Origin: RGIG4097 sp937885645
GTDB lineage: Bacteria > Bacillota > Clostridia > Christensenellales > CAG-917
DNA length: 64,000 nucleotides
NCBI GenBank assembly: GCA_937885645.1
Contig: CALABJ010000003.1
Location: forward strand, 1-64,000
Reading direction: 5' to 3'
Shown here: positions 25,630 through 33,963 of the stretch, in pieces
Position numbering within the stretch: the first letter of the stretch is position 1
Layout: every line of letters starts with the position of its first letter
Translations under genes and position numbers: made by a program
The notes under the pieces: generated by a model
What the model was told of the DNA's origin: nothing
Database searches by the model: none
The model's input: only the letters and a program-made list of their open reading frames with translations

Positions 25630-28212
25630 CTATTCGCTTCTCAGACACTCCACAGGACCCTTTTGCGCGGCTATTCTTGCGGGGATAAATCCTGCCAGCA
25701 CCGCAAGAAGTATGCTGACGCCAAACATCATGAGGGGTTGCCACCAGACAAGACTTGCTATTCCCTTGATGCCAAGGAATATGGTCAGCAAGAGGTCTAT
25801 CAGCAACACAAGCAACCAAGACACCACCACGCCTATTATGCCTGACACAGTACCGATGATGCCAGACTCGGCAATAAACACCTTTGAAATGCTGCTCTTG
25901 CTTGTACCTATGCTTCTCAGCACGCCTATTTCTTTCTTTCGCTCAAGGACGGACGTGTACACTATGATTGCAATCATAATTGACGACACAATCAAGGATA
26001 TTGCCGAGAATGCTATGAGCACCCAAGTGACAACCTCTGTCATGGTTTCGACAAAGCCCATAATTATTGACAAGCTGTCGACGTACTTGATCTCTTTGCC
26101 AGTTTCTTCACCAAACTGAGCAATGAGTGACGTGATATAGTCCTTGTCCTCAAAGGAGTTTGCGTATATCTTTATTGTTGTGGGTTTGTCCATGTCCGCC
26201 ACGCCCAACTCACGCATAATACGGCTGTACTCTGTTTCTTTGATTCTGTCTCCATTTACAACGTTTCTATCGGGGCTTTCTGCCTGTGCCACTGCAATAG
26301 GACTGCTGGTCGCCCTCTCTGAAAGGTATTCCGTCAAGCCTTTCGTGTAGCCCACGATGCCTGTGATTGAAGTCACCTCCACGTTCTTTTTGGGGCGGAT
26401 GACACCCACCACTTTCACTGTCACTGCGTTTGCATCAACGTATTCTATGGTGCGTTGAGAATTTCTGTCGGCAACGTGATTCCAAGTGCCGTCATCATTT
26501 TGATGATAATAGTCACTGCCTGTCATCACCTTGTATTCAACGCCAAGAAGCTCATCAACAGTGAATGCTCTCTCTGCAAACTTGTCGCCATTTACAATCG
26601 CGTCTGCCACTTCTGAGGGCTTGCGAAGTCCAAGGACAAATTGGAGATAGTCACTGATTTGATTGTACTCGTCAACCACAATGACAACCTCGTTGTAATT
26701 GGTGGGCCAACGTGATGAGCCAAGCAAGTCGTATTGCTGTGAAAGAAGTCGTTGGTCATCAACCATTTCATCCCAAAGTGAAAGCATTGAAGCGATCTGT
26801 TGGAACTCTTCAAGATATGCGTCAAATATGCCGGGCACGGCATCTTCCATTGCCTCCAAAAACGGATTGACCTTCATATATTTTTCGGGGTCGCCCACAA
26901 AGTTGCAATAGACGTCAAAAGTTGTTCCGTAATCGTATTTGACAGATCCTTTCGTGGTATCAAAATTGGTGTCGAGATATGCCTTCAACCCTTCAAGATC
27001 GTTGGTGGACATAATATTGCCAAGATTGTTGATAAGCTCAGTTATCACCTTTCCGGTGTAAATGGTTTCACCCTCAGGATATTTTTCTTTTTCCTCGTCA
27101 GACGGGGACAATATTGACAAGATGGCATTGACGTCTGCACCCGTTTCGGTGATTTCAATAGGATACATAGACAATGCGTTTTCTTCCATTGTTGCAATAT
27201 ATCCTGACGTACCATTGGAAAGCGCAAGCACAAGAAGTATGCCTATGATGCCGATGCTTCCTGCAAATGCGGTCAAAAATGTCCTGCCTTTCTTGTTCCA
27301 CAAGTTGGTCAAACTAAGGGACAACGCAGTGGTCATTTTCATTGATGTAGCGTGTTGCAACTGTTTGTTGAATTTTGCAGGTAATGCCTCAAAACTGTGT
27401 TTAACGTTCAATTTTGCACGATTAACATCAATTTTATGTTTTTTGTCAGCATTTTGTTCTTCTCCAAAAACTTCGTCATAAACGTTGGTTTCGCCCTTGT
27501 TTTTTGCACTCGCCGTTTCATTTGCTTCGTCAATGACATATGGATCGGTGTCGTCAACAAGAACTCCGTCTTCCATCTTGACAATGCGAGTGCTATACTC
27601 GTTTGCCAAAGATTCATTGTGGGTGACCATGATGACAAGCCTCTCTTTTGCCACCTCTGCAAGAAGCTCCATAACCTCTTTGCCTGACCTGCTGTCAAGA
27701 GCGCCCGTAGGCTCGTCTGCAAGAATAATTTCAGGATTGTTGACAAGAGCACGAGCGATTGCAACCCTTTGCATTTGTCCGCCGGATAGTTGTGACGGTT
27801 TCTTTTTGGCTTGGTCTTTCAGCCCTACTTTGTCAAGGGCTTCAAGGGCTCGTGTTTTTCTTTCCTCCTTCTTGACACCGCTTATAATCAAGGACAATTC
27901 CACGTTCTTCAACACTGACAAATGAGGGATCAAATTGTATGATTGAAACACGAATCCTATACGTCTATTTCTGTACGTATCCCAGTCTGCATTGTCGTAG
28001 TCCTTTGTGCTCACTCCGTCAATAAAAATTTCTCCCGACGTTGCCCTATCAAGTCCGCCGATTAGGTTGAGCAGGGTAGTTTTTCCACAACCCGATTGCC
28101 CCAGTATGCTGACAAATTCATTTCGTCTAAAACGCACTGATACCCCTTTAAGCACCGGTGTGGTTTGTTTGCCCACTTCATAGTTTTTTGTGATATTTTC
28201 AAGTCTTAACAT
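25630..28212 (-). CDS. ABC transporter, ATPase fused to FtsX-type permease
   Basis: An 860-residue protein. Residues 1-225 are an ABC ATPase of the LolD/MacB type: Walker A GQSGCGKTT, signature LSGGQMQRVAIARAL, Walker B EIILADEPTGALD. After a charged linker (about 225-290) comes a FtsX/MacB permease: one helix (about 310-335), a large extracytoplasmic domain of about 380 residues, and three helices near the C-terminus. These systems export peptides or lipids or pass mechanical signals, often in antimicrobial resistance. GGAGG lies before the ATG at 28212; an upstream in-frame start is ignored. It stands alone with its own terminator. Confidence 0.92.
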   Translation of the reverse strand: MLRLENITKNYEVGKQTTPVLKGVSVRFRRNEFVSILGQSGCGKTTLLNLIGGLDRATSGEIFIDGVSTKDYDNADWDTYRNRRIGFVFQSYNLIPHLSVLKNVELSLIISGVKKEERKTRALEALDKVGLKDQAKKKPSQLSGGQMQRVAIARALVNNPEIILADEPTGALDSRSGKEVMELLAEVAKERLVIMVTHNESLANEYSTRIVKMEDGVLVDDTDPYVIDEANETASAKNKGETNVYDEVFGEEQNADKKHKIDVNRAKLNVKHSFEALPAKFNKQLQHATSMKMTTALSLSLTNLWNKKGRTFLTAFAGSIGIIGILLVLALSNGTSGYIATMEENALSMYPIEITETGADVNAILSILSPSDEEKEKYPEGETIYTGKVITELINNLGNIMSTNDLEGLKAYLDTNFDTTKGSVKYDYGTTFDVYCNFVGDPEKYMKVNPFLEAMEDAVPGIFDAYLEEFQQIASMLSLWDEMVDDQRLLSQQYDLLGSSRWPTNYNEVVIVVDEYNQISDYLQFVLGLRKPSEVADAIVNGDKFAERAFTVDELLGVEYKVMTGSDYYHQNDDGTWNHVADRNSQRTIEYVDANAVTVKVVGVIRPKKNVEVTSITGIVGYTKGLTEYLSERATSSPIAVAQAESPDRNVVNGDRIKETEYSRIMRELGVADMDKPTTIKIYANSFEDKDYITSLIAQFGEETGKEIKYVDSLSIIMGFVETMTEVVTWVLIAFSAISLIVSSIMIAIIVYTSVLERKKEIGVLRSIGTSKSSISKVFIAESGIIGTVSGIIGVVVSWLLVLLIDLLLTIFLGIKGIASLVWWQPLMMFGVSILLAVLAGFIPARIAAQKGPVECLRSE

Positions 28213-28339
28213 ATCGCACCTCCACATCAAAACTATGTATACAAAATTAAAGGACAATTAAAATAAGAAATCCGCTAATATATTAAAAATTTTTAATGCT
28301 TTTTGACAAAATATTGACCGCTCGTCAACGACATACTAA

Positions 28340-28372
28340 TAAAAAACTTCCCTGCTTGAGGGAAGTTTTTTG
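28340..28372 (-). terminator. Terminator of the phage-like operon
   Basis: AAAAAACTTCCC-TGCTTGA-GGGAAGTTTTTT immediately after the last gene (stop at 28374). Confidence 0.88.
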
Positions 28373-28373
28373 T

Positions 28374-29411
28374 TTAGCCATAGTATTTTCGGGTGTGGTT
28401 TTCGTAGCCTTCTCTGTTTTTCAACTCTTCCATAAGTTTGTCATAGTAGTTGCCAAGATAAAATTTCATATTGGGAGAGGCTGCAAGGGCATCTGCGGCG
28501 ATTTCTGCACTGAGGGACATATAGAAGTCGTAGGCAAGATTGTATCTTTCACTGTAGTTTTTCAGTTTTTCACCGCTGTATCCGTACTTTTCTTCATAGG
28601 CGCGTTGCTCTTCTGCCTTTCTGACTTCTTCCTGTCTTTGGTCTTCAAGATACTTTGCGATGTCCTCTTGTCTGTCCTTTTGATATTTCACCTCTTTTTC
28701 GTCAACACTGTTGTTGTACTTGGTGTATTTTGCCACAACTGCGTCTCTGTCCTCTTTCAGCTCTGCGATTTTCTCTTTAAGCTCGGTTGCGTACTTCAAA
28801 TCCAACTCGTTGAGGGCGTTTTCTCTTTCTGCGCTCAACTTGTCCATTTCCTTGTTCAATTCGCTTATGGTGTTGATGTAGGCGTCTTCAACCTCTTTTG
28901 AGGTTTTCATTTCGTCCGCGTTGATGTCTTCAAGAAGGCTCACAAGCACACTGCCCCTTGCCATACCGTTTTTGACACTGGCGTTTTTTTGATTTTCTCT
29001 CATCTCACTGAAAAGTTTGTCAAGCTCATCATCTTTTTTGTGTTTGTCCTCGGTGGCAGAAAACATATCCTTTTCAATACCGCCGATTTTTGATGAATAT
29101 TTGCCCTCAACTCCTCTCACGTCCTCCGCCTTTTCAAAGTCGATTTCCGCCGTCGCCCTGTCAGTTATTGACTGGTCTGTTTCGGGGGTAAAATCGATTT
29201 TTTCAAGGCCAAGAGTGGGAGGGAAAAGTTCGTCAAGGTTGACTTCCACCTTCTGTGAATTGAGATAGTCTTGATATTGTTTTTCAAGTTCTTCAAGTTT
29301 TTTTGTCACTTCTTTTTCCGCTTCAAGAGCCTTTCGCATTTCTTCAGCGCGCTCTTCATCGCGCTGTGATTTGGTCTTGAAAGCGTCTTTAAGGTCTTCC
29401 CAAAATCCCAT
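28374..29411 (-). CDS. Charged coiled-coil protein ending the phage-like operon
   Basis: Not recognised. A 345-residue, very hydrophilic protein with heptad repeats at about 15-55 and 185-275 (rich in Glu, Lys, Asp), and a C-terminal 70-residue part with Tyr and Leu (ENYERYNLAYDFYMSL-like) that may fold or bind a membrane. AAAGGAG precedes the ATG at 29411. In P22-like phages the genes after gp10 encode a coiled-coil tail needle and ejection proteins; this could be a substitute, but there is no motif to prove it. It is the last gene before the terminator. Confidence 0.7.
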   Translation of the reverse strand: MGFWEDLKDAFKTKSQRDEERAEEMRKALEAEKEVTKKLEELEKQYQDYLNSQKVEVNLDELFPPTLGLEKIDFTPETDQSITDRATAEIDFEKAEDVRGVEGKYSSKIGGIEKDMFSATEDKHKKDDELDKLFSEMRENQKNASVKNGMARGSVLVSLLEDINADEMKTSKEVEDAYINTISELNKEMDKLSAERENALNELDLKYATELKEKIAELKEDRDAVVAKYTKYNNSVDEKEVKYQKDRQEDIAKYLEDQRQEEVRKAEEQRAYEEKYGYSGEKLKNYSERYNLAYDFYMSLSAEIAADALAASPNMKFYLGNYYDKLMEELKNREGYENHTRKYYG

Positions 29412-29421
29412 AATTTCTCCT

Positions 29422-29526
29422 TTATTCTGTTGTTGTGTTTGTCTGTTCAAGTTGTTTGACTTTCTTTTCAAGCCTTGCAATGCGCAAGGTCAATTCCTCA
29501 ATCAACTCATAAATTTCTCTGTCCAT
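29422..29526 (-). CDS. 34-residue coiled-coil peptide
   Basis: A short ORF between the gp10-like and coiled-coil genes. AGGAGG is 4 bases before the ATG, which is as strong as any site in the operon, and it ends 10 bases before the next start. The peptide IYELIEELTLRIARLEKKV has a regular Leu/Ile heptad, so it should form a short coiled coil, perhaps pairing with the larger neighbour. Confidence 0.65.
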   Translation of the reverse strand: MDREIYELIEELTLRIARLEKKVKQLEQTNTTTE

Positions 29527-29534
29527 ATCTCCTC

Positions 29535-30968
29535 CTACAAGGTGTCGATTTTGGCAATAAATGATGACACCTTTGCATTTGCCGACGACGTGGTCAAGGT
29601 GAAACCAACCTTGTGTCCTGCCCTATCCACAAACACCTTTTGTCCTCTTGACGAGCCTTCAAAATTGTAAGTGTAGTCCTGCCCATCTAGGGTGACGATG
29701 ACTGTCACGGGGTGGTCGGTGTCAATGAGGATTTCACGGACAATCTTCACTCGGTCAGTGCCCATATCACCATAGGGTGAGCGGTATTTCTTCACCGTGT
29801 TTTCACTGAAGAATTTGCCCTTGTTGTCAATCATTCCAAGGCGGTGAGTTTCACCGGTGCCGGACACAACAAGGACGTCCGTTGCGTGATGCACTGCCAT
29901 AGGTGTGAGGCGAATTGCATCAATAGGCGCAAGGACTGAAAGTGACTTTTCTTTCAAGTCGTATTCCAAAATGCAGTTGTTTGTCCTCACCACGTCATAG
30001 TCCTCGTGAGTGTCGATTTTGCAAGCAAGATAATATTTGTTTTCGAGATACGCACCCACTGCTGTATAGGGGGTGAAAATCTTTGGAATCTCAACGTTTA
30101 GTTTGGCAAGATTGTAGCCGTCGAAGGCGTGAATGCCCTCGTCGGTGTAAAACAAAATTCTGTCGCCTGCAAGCACAATCGTATCTTTATATATGCGACC
30201 TGTGTCGGTAAACACCTTTTTCAGTGAAAACTCCTCTTGGTCACCGTATGCTGTGAGACGATATATTCCGTGCTCTCTAAAGATATATAGATACCCTAGA
30301 AACGACACAACCTTGATGCAGTCACCGCACTCGTCTTGGAAGGTGACGTAGCCCGCACTATCACCGCTGACAGTCCAGTTGGTGGGGTCCAGTGTTGAAG
30401 AAAACCACACTTGATTTTCCTTGCCACTTTCCACGCCAAACACTCTTTCATAGTGTATTGCAATGGATGAGAACCCCGGTCCGCCCTCAACTTTTTCAGC
30501 CGTTTCGCCATCGTAAATCATAAGACCGATGTCCTTTGAAGACATCAAAAACACGTCATTGCCTTCATAGTTATAACTGACTCCGCACACCCTTTCTTTG
30601 GTGTAGGGATAAGGCATTGCGTGCCAGATGTCCTCTTCAAAAATCTTGGTGTTGAAAAAGTTTCCGTCAGTGGTTTGAACGATGAGTCTATCGTCATACT
30701 CACCATCCGTCATGCGATGATAGACGAATACGTCGTTTATTTTGACTCCGCTTCCAAGCCTGGGCAGAGCGTGACGGATGAGCACTGAATTACGGTTGTA
30801 GCCAGACGCTTCGCTGACTCCGACGTCCCCTTTCAGCACTCCTCCGCGGAAAGTGAAGTTGTAGGTTTCGGGGCTGTACTCCACGCCAAGGACGTCTTCA
30901 TCCACTGAATAGACGATCCCCTTGAAGCCGACCTTCAGTTTTGACGAGGAGGTCTTTATCCTTTTCAT
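29535..30968 (-). CDS. Phage neck/hub protein, P22 gp10-like
   Basis: A 477-residue beta-rich protein with repeated strand patterns (VFLMSSKDIGLMIYDGET, LYIFREHGIYRLT, ILFYTDEGIHAFDGY) expected of a beta-propeller. Position (after the adaptor) and length (P22 gp10 is about 470 residues) support a packaged-DNA stabilisation/hub protein, which closes the portal channel. Identification rests on fold impression and gene order, not on a motif. GGAGG before the ATG at 30968 overlaps the adaptor stop (TGATG). Confidence 0.7.
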   Translation of the reverse strand: MKRIKTSSSKLKVGFKGIVYSVDEDVLGVEYSPETYNFTFRGGVLKGDVGVSEASGYNRNSVLIRHALPRLGSGVKINDVFVYHRMTDGEYDDRLIVQTTDGNFFNTKIFEEDIWHAMPYPYTKERVCGVSYNYEGNDVFLMSSKDIGLMIYDGETAEKVEGGPGFSSIAIHYERVFGVESGKENQVWFSSTLDPTNWTVSGDSAGYVTFQDECGDCIKVVSFLGYLYIFREHGIYRLTAYGDQEEFSLKKVFTDTGRIYKDTIVLAGDRILFYTDEGIHAFDGYNLAKLNVEIPKIFTPYTAVGAYLENKYYLACKIDTHEDYDVVRTNNCILEYDLKEKSLSVLAPIDAIRLTPMAVHHATDVLVVSGTGETHRLGMIDNKGKFFSENTVKKYRSPYGDMGTDRVKIVREILIDTDHPVTVIVTLDGQDYTYNFEGSSRGQKVFVDRAGHKVGFTLTTSSANAKVSSFIAKIDTL

Positions 30969-31513
30969 CAGCCCCACCTCCTTTCCTTCAAAATGATTTC
31001 TCTGCCCTTGTACTTTTGCTTTTTCACAGCGGTGCGGAAGTTGTCGTCGTGGACTGAGGCAAGGTCAAAGGCACGGGAAGCAAAATAGTAGACTGCAAGA
31101 GTGCCCTCTGCCAAAGTTTCTGCGGTGAAGCGAAGGTCATCAAGGGTGTCGCCAAACTGATATTCATCAGGGGCATAGGCATAGGTCAAAACACCCTCTC
31201 CCTCAAAGTCGGTGGTGATAAAAGTGGGCATCACGTGATAGCGATGTTTCACCCCTCTTTTGTCTTCAAGACGGACGGGGTGCACCATTTGTTTTGTAAG
31301 AGCTGTGCAGTCCACTTCTCCCCCTACAACATTGACCTTTTCCTTGGTGATGAGGGGCATAAGGTCAGTGACCGCCTCGCTGTACGCCACGTTGAATGCT
31401 GAAAGCAATTTGTCCTTGATTTCCTGTTGCACGTCGGTGAGAGAGGGGTTGTCAAGAAAGTCCTTTTCACCCATTTTGACAAGACAAATTTTGATTATTT
31501 TTTTGATTTCCAT
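30968..31513 (-). CDS. Head-tail adaptor protein, P22 gp4-like
   Basis: A 181-residue protein starting with amphipathic helices (EIKKIIKICLVKMGEKDF, then VQQEIKDKLLSAFNVAYSEAVTDL) followed by a beta-rich middle and a helical end. This layout, its length and its place between capsid and gp10-like genes fit the tail accessory factor gp4, which binds under the portal. No lysozyme-type motif is visible. AGGAG precedes the ATG. Confidence 0.65.
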   Translation of the reverse strand: MEIKKIIKICLVKMGEKDFLDNPSLTDVQQEIKDKLLSAFNVAYSEAVTDLMPLITKEKVNVVGGEVDCTALTKQMVHPVRLEDKRGVKHRYHVMPTFITTDFEGEGVLTYAYAPDEYQFGDTLDDLRFTAETLAEGTLAVYYFASRAFDLASVHDDNFRTAVKKQKYKGREIILKERRWG

Positions 31514-31521
31514 ATTTTCTC

Positions 31522-31827
31522 CTAAAAGCCTGCCTGAGCAAGAGCGGTGTCAATGATTGCACGATTTTTTCTCTTTTCAAGCAAGTCGTTTTCTTTGTCC
31601 AATTCTTGGACTATTTTGTTCACTCGCTCTATGCGAGTTTTTCTTGCGTATTCCACTGTCCGTGCGTCCAGCTTTTGGAAAGGCACTACAAATTGTAGTG
31701 CCTCTCCTACATAGACCTCGAAGCGATGAGCCAAGGTGTTTCTGTACACTCTGTATCTCTCATCCACTTCTTTCAGTCTATCCGCCACTGAAAACACGTC
31801 TTTTTCAATGGGGATAAGTCCTTTCAT
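31522..31827 (-). CDS. Small phage-operon protein, helical
   Basis: A 101-residue, charged, mostly helical protein of unknown role. The start ATG at 31827 is one base after the capsid stop; an earlier in-frame ATG inside the capsid gene is unlikely. The C-terminal half (VEYARKTRIERVNKIVQELDKEN) looks like a coiled coil. Its place right after the capsid gene suggests a head-associated or assembly factor. Confidence 0.65.
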   Translation of the reverse strand: MKGLIPIEKDVFSVADRLKEVDERYRVYRNTLAHRFEVYVGEALQFVVPFQKLDARTVEYARKTRIERVNKIVQELDKENDLLEKRKNRAIIDTALAQAGF

Positions 31828-31828
31828 A

Positions 31829-33199
31829 CTATGCCCACTCTGCGACCAATTCAATGTCGCTTGTCACTTCTTCACTGAAATCGTATTCGCCACCATTGTA
31901 GAACCAGCCGTCAAAGTTTTTGCCTGACTTTGTAGGTTCAACAGGTGCCACTGCTTGTCCGCCGGGGAGGACGATTTGATCTGCCACTGCAGTGCCACCA
32001 TTAGAATTGAACTTCACAGTGTAGAAACTGGGTGTGGTTGTCTTGCTGAATACGATCTTTGCTTGACCCATAGGACGGCCACAAAGAAGATCTGCATACT
32101 TGACAAGAGTTGCGGTGTATGAGGGCTTGCCTGCCACTTGATGAAGAACACTGCCACCCTCGCCTTCAAGCCAGCGCCAGTCACAAAGTTGATGGAGTTT
32201 GAAGTCGGCGCTGTTGAGAAGATACATAACTCCGTCTTCAACAAAGCGGTCTGCCACGATAGGTGTGCCGGCATATGAAAGTGCCTTGTAGCCACCGTCA
32301 ATGGTCATATAGTCCACGTTGGTGCGGGTTGATGCCATATTTTCAACGTAGCCTTTTCTCACGTCGTATGAGCAGACGATGAAGTCAATGGTGCTTCCTG
32401 CGGTTTCTTCGATAGCGTCGATGGCGTTTTGGATTGCACTTGCGGTGACTCCCTTGTCTTCATAGCTGACGAAAGGTGTCAAGAAAGGATATTCATCCTT
32501 GTAAAGGCCGTAGATTTCATCTGAATTGAAAAGTGCTTCAAGACCGGTGATTTCGTTGTTTCTTGAACCTTGGACATAGATCTTGCTGCCAGTTGCAATG
32601 GTTGAAGAGGTGTAGTGGTCAATGATGATGGTTTTGCTTGCTCTGTCAATTGACACGATTCTGCCACCTGAAAGGTCATTGTTTTTGATGTCGTTGGGTG
32701 AATAGACATCAATGCGCATGCCTTCCATAAGGCACTTGACACTGCCAACAGTAAGGACACTGCCAGTGGATTGTGCCGTTGTTTTTGTGAGAAGACCACT
32801 GCCGTTGCCGTAGAGCATTCTGCCAAAGTTGAACTTGCTTGCTTCAAGAAGTCCTTCCATTTCTGCGTTGAGAAGGTTGACGAATGCACCCACTGAGTTT
32901 TGTGATGCGCGGATTGCTTTGTCGCTGATTTCAATTTGACCATAGAGGTTTTTCAGTGCCAAAGTGAATTCTGCATAGTTGTTGCCTCCGACGGTGGGCA
33001 AATCGCTGGTTTCAGAACCACTGCCGATACCGCCGTTGATGCCGAAAGGCACAAGTTTTTTGATTTCCTTGCCCCAGACATCTGCGGTTGTTTGCTCAAT
33101 CTTTGCAAGGAAGGGGTTGATGCCAACGTTGAGTTGGTTGGCGAGTACGCCCAAATAGTATGTTTTCAGGGCGCTGTTTGCGTTTGAAAGTGTGACCAT
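31829..33199 (-). CDS. Major capsid protein with a C-terminal InlB-type repeat
   Basis: Forms the icosahedral shell. Residues 1-390 show HK97-like coat features seen in P22-type and related capsid proteins: a helical N-arm, a Gly-rich turn (GGIGSGSETSDLP), the spine helix region (NLLNAEMEGLLEASKFNFGR) and a beta-rich insertion. Residues 392-456 are different: FYTVKFNSNGG opens, FDGWFYNGGEYDF follows and VAEWA ends, which is the InlB/Flg_new (Listeria-Bacteroides) repeat normally found in secreted bacterial surface proteins. AAAGGAG precedes the ATG. No frameshift or stop separates the parts, so every coat subunit should carry the extra domain. Confidence 0.85.
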   Translation of the reverse strand: MVTLSNANSALKTYYLGVLANQLNVGINPFLAKIEQTTADVWGKEIKKLVPFGINGGIGSGSETSDLPTVGGNNYAEFTLALKNLYGQIEISDKAIRASQNSVGAFVNLLNAEMEGLLEASKFNFGRMLYGNGSGLLTKTTAQSTGSVLTVGSVKCLMEGMRIDVYSPNDIKNNDLSGGRIVSIDRASKTIIIDHYTSSTIATGSKIYVQGSRNNEITGLEALFNSDEIYGLYKDEYPFLTPFVSYEDKGVTASAIQNAIDAIEETAGSTIDFIVCSYDVRKGYVENMASTRTNVDYMTIDGGYKALSYAGTPIVADRFVEDGVMYLLNSADFKLHQLCDWRWLEGEGGSVLHQVAGKPSYTATLVKYADLLCGRPMGQAKIVFSKTTTPSFYTVKFNSNGGTAVADQIVLPGGQAVAPVEPTKSGKNFDGWFYNGGEYDFSEEVTSDIELVAEWA

Positions 33200-33210
33200 A
33201 ATTTTCTCCT

Positions 33211-33963
33211 TTATCTGTTATTTTGGCGGAACATCTTGCCTGCTTCTTCAATGGTCTTAGGCTCGCTTCTGGGGGCAACGGTATTCTGTCCCCGTGCGCT
33301 GATAAGCACGGGAGGTTTGCCCTCACGAAGGTCCTTCATATACCCTTCAATCACGGCTTTCTTGACAAAGTCAGAGCCGAGAATATATTCTTTCAAAAAG
33401 TCTTCGTCCGCTGCAAGGTCTTTGGGTGCGCGATAGGCTTCAAGAAGCACTCTCGTCAGAGCGATTTCAAGACAGTCGCTCCTCATACGCAAGGTGTTGT
33501 CGCGGATGATTTGATCGGACATTTGCTTTGCAAAGGGTTTTGCACTGGGATTTTCAGAAAAGAATTTGTCCACTTTGGCTTTCCACTCTGCGTCAGTTTC
33601 CACCTTGTCTTGTTTCATTTCCTTTTCAAGCTTGGCAAGGCGTTGTGATCGTCTTGTAAATTCCTTTTCAAGGCTTTCATACGCCTTTTCAAGCTCCTCT
33701 ACGGACTTGAACTTTTTAGGCTTTGATTGTTCCTCTCCTTCTATTTCTGTTTTGTTGTCTTCGGGGGTTTCTCCCTCGGCTTCGTCATCAGCGGATTGAT
33801 TTTCCGCCACGACCATTTCTTCCACCTGATTTTCGGGTGTGGAAACACCGTCTAAATAGACGGTGTTTTTGTCAATATTTTCTTCTTGTTCCTCGTCATT
33901 TTCTACAAGATCCAAGATTTCTTCAAGTTGGTCTTTAAGTTCGTGCAGTTTCAGTGTTTTCAT
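33211..33963 (-). CDS. Capsid scaffold protein
   Basis: A 250-residue acidic and helical protein between portal and capsid genes, the usual place of the scaffold. It has a Glu/Asp-rich N-terminal half, a coiled coil at about 85-120 (VEELEKAYESLEKEFTRRS) and a short basic C-terminus (ISARGQNTV...MFRQNNR), where scaffolds bind coat protein. No protease motif, so it probably leaves intact. It overlaps the portal gene by 4 bases. Confidence 0.8.
   Translation of the reverse strand: MKTLKLHELKDQLEEILDLVENDEEQEENIDKNTVYLDGVSTPENQVEEMVVAENQSADDEAEGETPEDNKTEIEGEEQSKPKKFKSVEELEKAYESLEKEFTRRSQRLAKLEKEMKQDKVETDAEWKAKVDKFFSENPSAKPFAKQMSDQIIRDNTLRMRSDCLEIALTRVLLEAYRAPKDLAADEDFLKEYILGSDFVKKAVIEGYMKDLREGKPPVLISARGQNTVAPRSEPKTIEEAGKMFRQNNR

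Noticed and set aside
25572..28372. The twin hairpins at 25572 and 28340 as att sites of a mobile element carrying the ABC gene
   Set aside because: Similarity is limited to the GGGAAG-TTTTTT terminator core; no longer direct repeat or integrase is seen.
28296..28901. 201-codon plus-strand ORF opposite the coiled-coil gene
   Set aside because: It is the antisense frame of a charged coiled-coil protein, Phe/Val-rich, with no start signals.
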